Part shown: one piece after another, positions 40,201 to 53,230 of the stretch
Position numbering within the stretch: the first letter of the stretch is position 1
Layout: each line of letters opens with the position of its first letter
Origin: Whitmania pigra
Lineage: Eukaryota; Annelida; Clitellata; Hirudinida; Haemopidae
Direction: 5' to 3'
Assembly: GCA_021613335.1 (NCBI GenBank)
Contig: JAJTWR010000030.1
Location: forward strand, 162,501-226,500
DNA: 64,000 nucleotides
The notes under the pieces: model-generated
Seen by the model: the letters and a program-made list of their open reading frames with translations, nothing else
Told to the model about the DNA's origin: nothing
Database searches by the model: none
Program-made: the position numbers and the translations under genes

Positions 40201-43000
40201 ATTTGAAAATTTGTTTAAAGGTCGCCCCTTGGATGAAATATGATATTTAGCGGTTGACCAAAATTGAAATTTTTTGAGGGTCTCCCGCGGGTTGAATTGG
40301 TTTGTTAAGGGTCTACTACAGGGTAAAATATTTTGTAAAAATTCGAACATGAAAAAATAGAAAATTTTTGTAAAATTGAAATTTTTTGAGGGTCTCCCGC
40401 GGGATGAATTGGTTTGTTAAGGGTCTACTACAGGGTAAAATATTTTGTAAATATTCGAACATGAAAAATTAGAAAATTTTTGTAAAATTGAAATTTTTTG
40501 AGGGTCCCGCGGGATGAATTGGTTTGTTAGGGTCTACTACAGGGTAAAATTTTTGTAAATATTCGAACATAAAAAATAAGAAAATTTTTGTAAAATTGAA
40601 ATTTTTTGAGGGTCTCCCGCGGGATGAATTGGTTTGTTAGGGTCTACTACAGGGTAAAATATTTTGTAAATATTCGAACATGAAAAATTAGAAAACTTTT
40701 GTAAAATTGAAATTTTTGAGGGTCTCCCGCGGAATGAATTGGTTAGTTAAGGGTCTCTACTACAGGGTAAAATATTTTGTAAATATTCGAACATGAAAAA
40801 GTTGAAAATTTTTTTAAAGGTCGCCCCTTGGATGAAATATGATATTTAGCGGTCGACCAAAATTGAAATTTTTTGAGGGTCTCCCGCGGGTTGAATTGGT
40901 TTGTTAAGGGTCTACTACAGGGTAAAATATTTTGTAAAAATTCGAACATGAAAAAATAGAAAATTTTTGTAAAATTGAAATTTTTTGAGGGTCTCCCGCG
41001 GGATGAATTGGTTTGTTAAGGGTCTACTACGGGGTAAAATATTTTGTAAATATTCGAACATGAAAAAGTTGAAAATTTTTTTAAAGGTCGCCCCTTGGAT
41101 AAAATATGATATTTAGCGGTCGACCAAAATTGAAATTTTTTGAGGGTCTCCCGCGGGATGACATGGTTTGTTAAGGGTCTACTACAGGGTAAAATATTTT
41201 GTAAAAATTCGAACATGAAAAAATAGAAAATTTTTGTAAAATTGAAATTTTTTGAGGGTCTCCCGCGGGATGAATTGGTTTGTTAAGGGTCTACTACAGG
41301 GTAAAATATTTTGTAAATATTCGAACATGAAAAATTAGAAAATTTTTGTAAAATTGAAATTTTTTGAGGGTCTCCCGCGTTATGAATTGGTTTGTTAAGG
41401 GTCTACTACAGGGTAAAATATTTTGTAAAAATACGAACATGAGGAATTTTAAAATTTTTTTAAAGGTCGCCCCTTGGATGAAATATTATATTTAGCGGTT
41501 GACTAAAATTGAAATTTTTTGAGGGTCTCCCGCGGGTTGAATTGGTTTGTTAAGGGTCTACTACAGGGTAAAATATTTTGTAAAAATTCGAACATGAAAA
41601 AATAGAAAATTTTTGTAAAATTGAAATTTTTTGAGTGTCTCCCGCGGGATGAATTGGTTTGTTAAGGGTCTACTACGGGGTAAAATATTTTGTAAATATT
41701 CGAACATGAAAAAGTTGAAAATTTTTTTAAAGGTCGCCCCTTTGATGAAATATGATATTTAGCGGTCGACCAAAATTGAAATTTTTTGAGGGTCTCCCGC
41801 GGGATGAATTGGTTTGTTAAGGGTCTACTACAGGGTAAAATATTTTGTAAATATTCGAACATGAAAAATTAGAAAATTTTTGTAAAATTGAAATTTTTTG
41901 AGGGTCTCCCGCGGGATGAATTGGTTTGTTAGGGTTTATACGGGGGGTAAAAAATTTTTGTAAATATTCGAACATGAAAAAGTTGAAAATTTTTTTAAAG
42001 GTCGCCCCTTGGATGAAATATGATATTTAGCGGTCGACCAAAATTGAAATTTTTTGAGGGTCTCCCGCGGGTTGAATTGGTTTGTTAAGGGTCTACTACA
42101 GGGTAAAATATTTTGTAAAAATTCGAACATGAAAAAATAGAAAATTTTTGTAAAATTGAAATTTTTTGAGGGTCTCCCGCGGGATGAATTGGTTTGTTAA
42201 GGGTCTACTACAGGGTAAAATATTTTGTAAATATTCGAACATGAAAAATTAGAAAATTTTTGTAAAATTGAAATTTTTTGAGGGTCTCCCGCGTTATGAA
42301 TTGGTTTGTTAAGGGTCTACTACAGGGTAAAATATTTTGTAAAAATACGAACATGAGGAATTTTAAAATTTTTTTAAAGGTCGCCCCTTGGATGAAATAT
42401 TATATTTAGCGGTTGACTAAAATTGAAATTTTTTGAGGGTCTCCCGCGGGATGAATTGGTTTGTTAAGGGTCTACAACGGGGTAAAATATTTTGTAAAAA
42501 TACGAACATGAGGAATTTAAAAGTTTTTTTAAAGGTCGCCCCTTGGATGAAATATGATATTTAGCGGTCGACCAAAATTGAAATTTTTCGAGGGTCTCCC
42601 GCGGGATGAATTGGTTTGTTAAGGGTCTACTACAGGGTAAAATATTTTGTAAATATTCGAACATGAAAAATTAGAAAATTTTTGTAAAATTGAAATTTTT
42701 TGAGGGTCTCCCGCGTTATGAATTGGTTTGTTAAGGGTCTACTACAGGGTAAAATATTTTGTAAAAATACGAACATGAGGAATTTTAAAATTTTTTTTAA
42801 GGTCGCCCCTTGGATGAAATATGATATTTAGCGGTTGACTAAAATTGAAATTTTTTGAGGGTCTCCCGCGGGATGAATTGGTTTGTTAAGGGTCTACAAC
42901 GGGGTAAAATATTTTGTAAAAATACGAACATGAGGAATTTAAAAGTTTTTGTAAAATTGAAATTTTTTGAGGGTCTCCCGCGGGATGAATTGGTTTGTTA
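37297..43000. repeat. Satellite subdomain 1 (edge, simple alternation)
   Basis: Short and long monomers in irregular order. Most units carry CTACTACAGGGT. The first units (37297-37450) carry variant text (AAGGGCTGCCCC, GATTTTTAGCGG) that recurs only deeper in the array. Confidence 0.7.
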
Positions 43001-46000
43001 AGGGTCTACTACAGGGTAAAATATTTTGTAAAAATTCGAACATGAAAAATTAGAAAATTTTTGTAAAATTGAAATTTTTTGAGGGTCTCCCGCGTGATGA
43101 ATTGGTTTGTTAAGGGTCTACTACGGGGTAAAATATTTTGTAAATATTCGAACATGAAAAATTAGAAAATTTTTGTATAATTGAAATTTTTTGAGGGTTT
43201 CCCGCGGGATGAATTGGTTTGTTAAGGGCTACTACTGGGTAAAATATTTTGTAAAAATTCGAACATGAGAAATTAGAAAATTTTTGTATAATTGAAATTT
43301 TTTGAGGGTTTCCCGCGGGATGAATTGGTTTGTTAAGGGTCTACTACGGGGTAAAAAATTTTTGTAAATGTTCGAACATGAAAAATTAGAAAATTTTTGT
43401 AATATTGAAATTTTTTGAGGGTCTCCCGCGTTATGAATTGGTTTGTTAAGGGTCTACTACGGGGTAAAATATTTTTTGTAAATATTCGAACATGAAAAAT
43501 TTGAAAATATTTTTAAAGGTCGCACCTTGGATGAAATATGATACTTAGCGGTTGACCAAATTGAAATTTTTTGAGGGTCTCCCGCGGGATGAATTGGTTT
43601 GTTAAGGGTCTACTACGGGGTAAAATATTTTGTAAAAATTCGAACATGAAAAATTAGAAAATTTTTGTTGTAAATTGAAATTTTTTGAGGGTCTCCCGCG
43701 TTATGAATTGGTTTGTTAAGGGTCTCTACTACAGGTTAGGTAAAATATTTTTTGTAAATATTCGAACAAAAAAATTAGAAAATTTTTGTAAAATTGAAAT
43801 TTTTTGAGGGTCTCCCGCGTTATGAATTGGTTTGTTAAGGGTCTACTACAGGGTAAAATATTTTGTAAAATTACGAACATGAGGAATTTTAAAATTTTTT
43901 TAAAGGTCGCCCCTTGGATGAAATATGATATTTAGCGGTTGACTAAAATTGAAATTTTTTGAGGGTCTCCCCCGGGATGAATTGGTTTGTTAAGGGTCTA
44001 CAACGGGGTTAAAATATTTTGTAAAAATACGAACATGAGGAATTTAAAAGTTTTTGTAAAATTGAAATTTTTTGAGGGTCTCCCGCGGGATGAATTGGTT
44101 TGTTAAGGGTCTACTACAGGGTAAAATATTTTGTAAAAATTCGAACATGAAAAATTAGAAAATTTTTGTAAAATTGAAATTTTTTGAGGGTCTCCCGCGT
44201 GATGAATTGGTTTGTTAAGGGTCTACTACGGGGTAAAATATTTTGTAAAAATTCGAACATGAGAAATTGAAATTTTTTTTAAGGGCTGCCCCTTGATGAA
44301 ATATGATTTTTAGCGGTCGACAAAAATTGAAATTTTTTGAGGGTTTCCCGCGGGATGAATTTGTTTTTTAATGGTCTACTACGGGGTTAAAACATTTTGT
44401 AAAAATACGAACATGAGGAATTTAAAAGTTTTTGTAAAATTGAAATTTTTTGAGGGTCTCCCGCGGGATGAATTGGTTTGTTAAGGGTCTACTACTACAG
44501 GGTAAAATATTTTGTAAAAATTCGAACATGAAAAATTAGAAAATTTTTTGTAAAATTGAAATTTTTTGAGGGTCTCCCGCGTGATGAATTGGTTTGTTAA
44601 GGGTCTACTACGGGGTAAAAATTTTTGTAAATATTCGAACATGAAAAATTAGAAAATTTTTGTATAATTGAAATTTTTTGAGGGTTTCCCGCGGGATGAA
44701 TTGGTTTGTTAAGGGTCTACTACGGGGTAAAATATTTTGTAAAAATTCGAACATGAGAAATTAGAAAATTTTTGTATAATTGAAATTTTTTGAGGGTTTC
44801 CCGCGGGATGAATTGGTTTGTTAAGGGTCTACTACGGGGTAAAATATTTTGTAAATGTTCGAACATGAAAAATTAGAAAATTTTTGTAATATTGAAATTT
44901 TTTGAGGGTCTCCCGCGTTATGAATTGGTTTGTTAAGGGTCTACTACGGGGTAAAATATTTTGTAAATATTCGAACATGAAAAATTTGAAAATATTTTTA
45001 AAGGTCGCACCTTGGATGAAATATGATACTTAGCGGTTGACCAAATTGAAATTTTTTGAGGGTCTCCCGCGGGATGAATTGGTTTGTTAAGGGTCTACTA
45101 CGGGGTAAAATATTTTGTAAAAATTCGAACATGAAAAATTAGAAAATTTTTGTAAAATTGAAATTTTTTGAGGGTCTCCCGCGTTATGAATTGGTTTGTT
45201 AAGGGTCTACTACAGGGTAAAATATTTTGTAAATATTCGAACATGAAAAATTAGAAAATTTTTGTAAAATTGAAATTTTTTGAGGGTCTCCCGCGTTATG
45301 AATTGGTTTGTTAAGGGTCTACTACAGGGTAAAATATTTTGTAAAAATACGAACATGAGGAATTTTAAAATTTTTTTAAAGGTCGCCCCTTGGATGAAAT
45401 ATGATATTTAGCGGTTGACTAAAATTGAAATTTTTTGAGGGTCTCCCGCGGGATGAATTGGTTTGTTAAGGGTCTACAACGGGGTAAAAATATTTTGTAA
45501 AAATACGAACATGAGGAATTTAAAAGTTTTTGTAAAATTGAAATTTTTTGAGGGTCTCCCGCGGGATGAATTGGTTTGTTAAGGGTCTACTACAGGGTAA
45601 AATATTTTGTAAAAATTCGAACATGAAAAATTAGAAAATTTTTGTAAAATTGAAATTTTTTGAGGGTCTCCCGCGTGATGAATTGGTTTGTTTGTTAAGG
45701 GTCTACTACGGGGTAAAATATTTTGTAAAAATTCGAACATGAGAAATTTGAAATTTTTTTTAAGGGCTGCCCCTTGGATGAAATATGATTTTTAGCGGTC
45801 GACCAAAATTGAAATTTTTTGAGGGTTTCCCGCGGGATGAATTTTTTTTAATGGTCTACTACGGGGTAGGGTAAAACATTTTGTAAAAATACGAACATGA
45901 GGAATTTAAAAGTTTTTGTAAAATTGAAATTTTTTGAGGGTCTCCCGCGGGATGAATTGGTTTGTTAAGGGTCTTACTACAGGGTAAAATATTTTGTAAA

Positions 46001-49000
46001 AATTCGAACATGAAAAATTAGAAAATTTTTGTAAAATTGAAATTTTTTGAGGGTCTCCCGCGTGATGAATTGGTTTGTTAAGGGTCTACTACGGGGTAGT
46101 AAAATATTTTGTAAAAATTCGAACATGAAAAATTTGAAATTTTTTTTAAGGGCGCCCCTTGGATGAAATATGATTTTTAGCGGTCGACCAAAATTGAAAT
46201 TTTTTGAGGGTTCCCGCGGGATGAATTTGTTTTTTAATGGTCTACTACGGGGTAAAACATTTTGTAAAAATACGAACATGAGGAATTTAAAAGTTTTTGT
46301 AAAATTGAAATTTTTTGAGGGTCTCCCGCGGGATGAATTGGTTTGTTAAGGGTCTACTACTACGGTAAAATATTTTGTAAAAATTCGAACATGAAAAATT
46401 AGAAAATTTTTGTAAAATTGAAATTTTTTGAGGGTCTCCCGCGTGATGAATTGGTTTGTTAAGGGTCTACTACGGGGTAAAATATTTTGTAAAAATTCGA
46501 ACATGAAAAAGTTGAAAATTTTTTTAAAGGTCGCCCCTTGGATGAAATATGATATTTAGCGGTCGACCAAAATTGAAATTTTTTGAGGATCTCCCGCGGG
46601 TTGAATTGGTTTGTTAAGGGTCTACTACAGGGTAAAATATTTTGTAAAAATTCGAACATGAAAAATTAGAAAATTTTTGTAAAATTGAAATTTTTTGAGG
46701 GTTTCCCGCGGGATGAATTGGTTTGTTAAGGGTCTACTACGGGGTAAAATATTTTGTAAATGTTCGAACATGAAAAATTAGAAAATTTTTGTAATATTGA
46801 AATTTTTTGAGGGTCTCCCGCGTTATGAATTGGTTTGTTAAGGGTCTACTACGGGGTAAAATATTTTGTAAATATTCGAACATGAAAAATTTGAAAATAT
46901 TTTTAAAGGTCGCACCTTGGATGAAATATGATACTTAGCGGTTGACCAAATTGAATTTTTTGAGGGTCTCCCGCGGGATGAATTGGTTTGTTAAGGGTCT
47001 ACTACGGGGTAAAATATTTTGTAAAAATTCGAACATGAAAAATTAGAAAATTTTTGTAAAATTGAAATTTTTTGAGGGTCTCCCGCGTTATGAATTGGTT
47101 TGTTAAGGGTCTACTACAGGGTAAAATATTTTGTAAATATTCGAACATGAAAAATTAGAAAATTTTTGTAAAATTGAAATTTTTTGAGGGTCTCCCGCGT
47201 TATGAATTTATTTGTTAAGGGTCTACTACAGGGTAAAATATTTTGTAAAAATACGAACATGAGGAATTTTAAAATTTTTTTAAAGGTCGCCCCTTGGATG
47301 AAATATGATATTTAGCGGTTGACTAAAATTGAAATTTTTTGAGGGTCTCCCGCGGGATGAATTGGTTTGTTAAGGGTCTACAACGGGGTAAAATATTTTG
47401 TAAAAATACGAACATGAGGAATTTAAAAGTTTTTGTAAAATTGAAATTTTTTGAGGGTCTCCCGCGGGATGAATTGGTTTGTTAAGGGTCTACTACAGGG
47501 TAAAATATTTTGTAAAAATTCGAACATGAAAAATTAGAAAATTTTTTGTAAAATTGAAATTTTTTGAGGGTCTCCCGCGTGATGAATTGGTTTGTTAAGG
47601 GTCTACTACGGGGTAAAATATTTTGTATATTCGAACATGAAAAATTAGAAAATTTTTGTATAATTGAAATTTTTTGAGGGTTTCCCGCGGGATGAATTGG
47701 TTTGTTAAGGGTCTACTACGGGGTAAAATTTTTGTAAAAATTCGAACATGAGAAATTAGAAAATTTTTTATAATTGAAATTTTTAGGGTTTCCCGCGGGA
47801 TGAATTGGTTTGTTAAGGGTCTACTACGGGGTAAAATAATTTTGTAAATGTTCGAACATGAAAAATTAGAAAATTTTGTAATATTGAAATTTTTTAGGGT
47901 CTCCCGCGTTATGAATTGGTTTGTTAAGGGTCTACTACGGGGTAAAATATTTTGTAAATATTCGAACATGAAAAATTTGAAAATATTTTTAAAGGTCGCA
48001 CCTTGGATGAAATATGATACTTAGCGGTTGACCAAATTGAAATTTTTTGAGGGTCTCCCGCGGGATGAATTGGTTTGTTAAGGGTCTACTACGGGGTAAA
48101 ATATTTTGTAAAAATTCGAACATGAAAAATTAGAAAATTTTTGTAAAATTGAAATTTTTTGAGGGTCTCCCGCGTTATGAATTGGTTTGTTAAGGGTCTA
48201 CTACAGGGTAAAATATTTTGTAAATATTCGAACATGAAAAATTAGAAAATTTTTGTAAAATTGAAATTTTTTGAGGGTCTCCCGCGTTATGAATTGGTTT
48301 GTTAAGGGTCTACTACAGGGTAAAATATTTTGTAAAAATACGAACATGAGGATTTTAAAATTTTTTTAAAGGTCGCCCCTTGGATGAAATATGATATTTA
48401 GCGGTTGACTAAAATTGAAATTTTTTGAGGGTCTCCCGCGGGATGAATTGGTTTGTTAAGGGTCTACAACGGGGTAAAATATTTTGTAAAAATACGAACA
48501 TGAGGAATTTAAAAGTTTTTGTAAAATTGAAATTTTTTGAGGGTCTCCCGCGGGATGAATTGGTTTGTTAAGGGTCTACTACAGGGTAAAATATTTTGTA
48601 AAAATTCGAACATGAAAAATTAGAAAATTTTTGTAAAATTGAAATTTTTTGAGGGTCTCCCGCGTGATGAATTGGTTTGTTAAGGGTCTACTACGGGGTA
48701 AAATATTTTGTAAATATTCGAACATGAAAAATTAGAAAATTTTTGTATAATTGAAATTTTTTGAGGGTCTCCCGCGTTATGAATTGGTTTGTTAAGGGTC
48801 TACTACGGGGTAAAATATTTTGTAAATATTCGAACATGAAAAATTTGAAAATATTTTTAAAGGTCGCCCCTTGGATGAAATATGATATTTAGCGGTTGAC
48901 CAAATTGAAATTTTTTGAGGGTTTCCCGCGGGATGAATTTGTTTTTTAATGGTCTACTACGGGGTAAAACATTTTGTAAAAATACGAACATGAGGAATTT

Positions 49001-52000
49001 AAAAGTTTTTGTAAAATTGAAATTTTTTGAGGGTCTCCCGCGGGATGAATTGGTTTGTTAAGGGTCTACTACGGGGTAAAATATTTTGTAAAAATTCGAA
49101 CATGAAAAATGAGAATTTTTGTAAAATTGAAATTTTTTGAGGGTCTCCCGCGTTATGAATTGGTTTGTTAAGGGTCTACTACAGGGTAAAATATTTTGTA
49201 AATATTCGAACATGAAAAATTAGAAAATTTTTGTAAAATTGAAATTTTTTGAGGGTCTCCCGCGTTATGAATTGGTTTGTTAAGGGTCTACTACAGGGTA
49301 AAATATTTTGTAAAAATACGAACATGAGGAATTTTAAAATTTTTTTAAAGGTCGCCCCTTGGATGAAATATGATATTTAGCGGTTGACTAAAATTGAAAT
49401 TTTTTGAGGGTCTCCCGCGGGATGAATTGGTTTGTTAAGGGTCTACAACGGGGTAAAATATTTTGTAAAAATACGAACATGAGGAATTTAAAAGTTTTTG
49501 TAAAATTGAAATTTTTTGAGGGTCTCCCGCGGGATGAATTGGTTTGTTAAGGGTCTACTACAGGGTAAAATATTTTGTAAAAATTCGAACATGAAAAATT
49601 AGAAAATTTTTGTAAAATTGAAATTTTTTGAGGGTCTCCCGCGTGATGAATTGGTTTGTTAAGGGTCTACTACGGGGTAAAATATTTTGTAAAAATTCGA
49701 ACATGAGAAATTTGAAATTTTTTTTAAGGGCTGCCCCTTGGATGAAATATGATTTTTAGCGGTCGACAAAAATTGAAATTTTTTGAGGGTTTCCCGCGGG
49801 ATGAATTTGTTTTTTAATGGTCTACTACGGGGTAAAACATTTTGTAAAAATACGAACATGAGGAATTTAAAAGTTTTTGTAAAATTGAAATTTTTTGAGG
49901 GTCTCCCGCGGGATGAATTGGTTTGTTAAGGGTCTACTACAGGGTAAAATATTTTGTAAAAATTCGAACATGAAAAATTAGAAAATTTTTGTAAAATTGA
50001 AATTTTTTGAGGGTCTCCCGCGTTATGAATTGGTTTGTTAAGGGTCTACTACAGGGTAAAATATTTTGTAAATATTCGAACATGAAAAATTTAGAAATTT
50101 TTGTAAAATTGAAATTTTTTGAGGGTCTCCCGCGTTATGAATTGGTTTGTTAAGGGTCTACTACAGGGTAAAATATTTTGTAAAAATACGAACATGAGGA
50201 ATTTTAAAATTTTTTTAAAGGTCGCCCCTTGGATGAAATATGATATTTAGCGGTTGACTAAAATTGAAATTTTTTGAGGGTCTCCCGCGGGATGAATTGG
50301 TTTGTTAAGGGTCTACAACGGGGTAAAATATTTTGTAAAAATACGAACATGAGGAATTTAAAAGTTTTTGTAAAATTGAAATTTTTTGAGGGTCTCCCCG
50401 GATGAATTGGTTTGTTAAGGTCTACTACAGGGTAAAATATTTTGTAAAAATTCGAACAGGAAAAATGAGAAAATTTTTGTAAAATTGAAATTTTTTGAGG
50501 GTCTCCCGCGTGATGAATTGGTTTGTTACGGGTCCTACTACGGGGTAAAAATATTTTGTAAAAATTCGAACATGAGAAATTTGAAATTTTTTTTAAGGGC
50601 TGCCCCTTGGATGAAATATGATTTTTAGCGGTCGACAAAAATTGAAATTTTTGAGGGTTTCCCGCGGGATGAATTTGTTTTTTAATGGTCTACTACGGGG
50701 TTAAAACATTTTGTAAAAATACGAACATGAGGAATTTAAAAGTTTTTGTAAAATTGAAATGTTTTAGGGTCTCCCGCGGATGAATTGGTTTGTTAAGGGT
50801 CTGCTACAGGGTAAAATATTTTGTAAAAATTCGAACATGAAAAATTAGAAAATTTTTGTAAAATTGAAATTTTTTGAGGGTCTCCCGCGTGATGAATTGG
50901 TTGTTAAGGTCTACTACGGGGTAAAATATTTTGTAAAAATTCGAACATGAAAAAGTTGAAAATTTTTTTAAAGGTGCCCCTTGGATGAAATATGATATTT
51001 AGCGGTCGACCAAAATTGAAATTTTTTGAGGATCTCCCGCGGGTTGAATTGGTTTGTTAAGGGTCTACTACAGGGTAAAATATTTTGTAAAAATTCGAAC
51101 ATGAAAAATTAGAAAATTTTTGTAAAATGAAATTTTTTGAGGGTCTCCCGCGGGATTGAATTGGTTTGTTAAGGGTCTACTACGGGGTAAAATATTTTGT
51201 AAAAATTCGAACATGAAAAATTGAAAATTTTTTTAAAGGTCGCCCCTTGGATGAAATATGATATTTAGCGGTTGACCAAATTGAAATTTTTTGAGGTCTC
51301 CCGCGGGATGAATTGGTTTGTTAAGGGTCTACTACGGGGTAAAATTTTTGTAAAAATTCGAACATGAAAAATTAGAAAATTTTTGTAAAATTGAAATTTT
51401 TTGAGGTCTCCCGCGTTATGAATTGGTTTGTTAAGGGTCTACTACGGGGTAAAATATTTTGTAAATATTCGAACATGAAAAATTTGAAAATATTTTTAAA
51501 GGTCGCCCCTTGGATGAAATATGATATTTAGCGTTGACCAAATTGAAATTTTTTGAGGGTCTCCGCGTTATGAATTGGTTTGTTAAGGGTCTACACACGG
51601 GGTAAAATATTTTGTAAAAATACGAACATGAGGAATTTAAAAGTTTTTTTAAAGGTCGCCCCTTGGATGAAATGTGATATTTAGCGGTCGACCAAAATTG
51701 AAATTTTTCGAGGGTCTCCCGCGGGATGAATTGGTTTGTTAAGGGTCTACTACAGGGTAAAATATTTTGTAAAAATTCGAACATGAAAAATTAGAAAATT
51801 TTTGTAAAATTGAAATTTTTTGAGGGTCTCCCGCGGGATGAATTGGTTTGTTAAGGGTCTACTACAGGGTAAAATATTTTGTAAAAATTCGAACATGAAA
51901 AATTAGAAAATTTTTGTAAAATTGAAATTTTTTGAGGGTCTCCCGCGTGATGAATTGGTTTGTTAAGGGTCTACTACGGGGTAAAAATATTTTGTAAAAA

Positions 52001-53230
52001 TTCGAACATGAAAAAGTTGAAAATTTTTTTAAAGTCGCCCTTGGATGAAATATGATATTTAGCGGTCGACCAAAATTGAAATTTTTTGAGGGTTTCCCGC
52101 GGGTTGAATTGGTTTGTTAAGGGTCTACTACAGGGTAAAAATATTTTGTAAAATTCGAACATGAAAAATTAGAAAATTTTTGTAAAATTGAAATTTTTTG
52201 AGGGTCTCCCGCGGGATGAATTGGTTTGTTAAGGGTCTACTACAGGGTAAAATATTTTGTAAAAATTCGAACATGAAAAATTAGAAAATTTTTGTAAAAT
52301 TGAAATTTTTTGAGGGTCTCCCGCGTTATGAATTGGTTTGTAAGGGTCTACTACAGGGTAAAATTTTTGTAAAAATACGAACATGGGAATTTTAAAATTT
52401 TTTTAAAGGTCGCCCCTTGGATGAAATATGATTTTTAGCGGTTGACTAAAATTGAAATTTTTTGAGGGTCTCCCGCGGGATGAATTGGTTTGTTAAGGGT
52501 CTACTACGGGGTAAAATATTTTGTAAAAATTCGAACATGAAAAAGTTGAAAATTTTTTTAAGGTCGCCCCTTGGATGAAATATGATATTTAGCGGTCGAC
52601 CAAAATTGAAATTTTTTGAGGGTCTCCCGCGGGATGAATTGGTTTGTTAAGGGTCTACTACAGGGTAAAATATTTTGTAAAAATACGAACATGAGGAATT
52701 TTAAAATTTTTTTAAAGGTCGCCCCTTGGATGAAATATGATATTTAGCGGTTGACTAAAATTGAAATTTTTTGAGGGTCTCCCGCGGTATGAATTGGTTT
52801 GTTAAGGGTCTACAACGGGGTAAAATATTTTGTAAAAATAGGAACATGAGGAATTTAAAAGTTTTTGTAAAATTAAAATTTTTTGAGGGTCTCCCGCGGG
52901 ATGAATTGGTTTGTTAAGGGTCTACTACAGGGTAAAATATTTTGTAAAAATTCGAACATGAAAAATTAGAAAATTTTTGTAAAATTGAAATTTTTTGAGG
53001 GTCTCCCGCGTGATGAATTGGTTTGTTAGGGTCTACTACGGGGTAAAAAATTTTGTAAAAATTCGAACATGAGAAATTTGAAATTTTTTTTAAGGGCTGC
53101 CCCTTGGATGAAATATGATTTTTAGCGGTCGACAAAAATTGAAATTTTTTGAGGGTTTCCCGCGGGATGAATTGGTTTTTTAAGGGTCTACTACGGGGTA
53201 AAACATTTTGTAAAAATACGAACATGAGGA
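43000..53230. repeat. Satellite subdomain 2 with higher-order repeats
   Basis: Blocks of several monomers recur as units of about 1.0-1.1 kb. A tracer is the variant GAGGAATTTAAAAGTTTTTG, seen near 42930, 44040, 45515, 47415, 48505 and 49475, with extra copies between. Some monomers in 47.6-47.9 and 50.4-52.4 kb show clustered single-base deletions. Confidence 0.7.

Noticed and set aside
26456..40855. The shared 8-mer GGTCGACC in the minisatellite and the satellite long monomer as evidence of common origin
   Set aside because: A single 8-bp palindrome with different flanks is not enough to claim homology.
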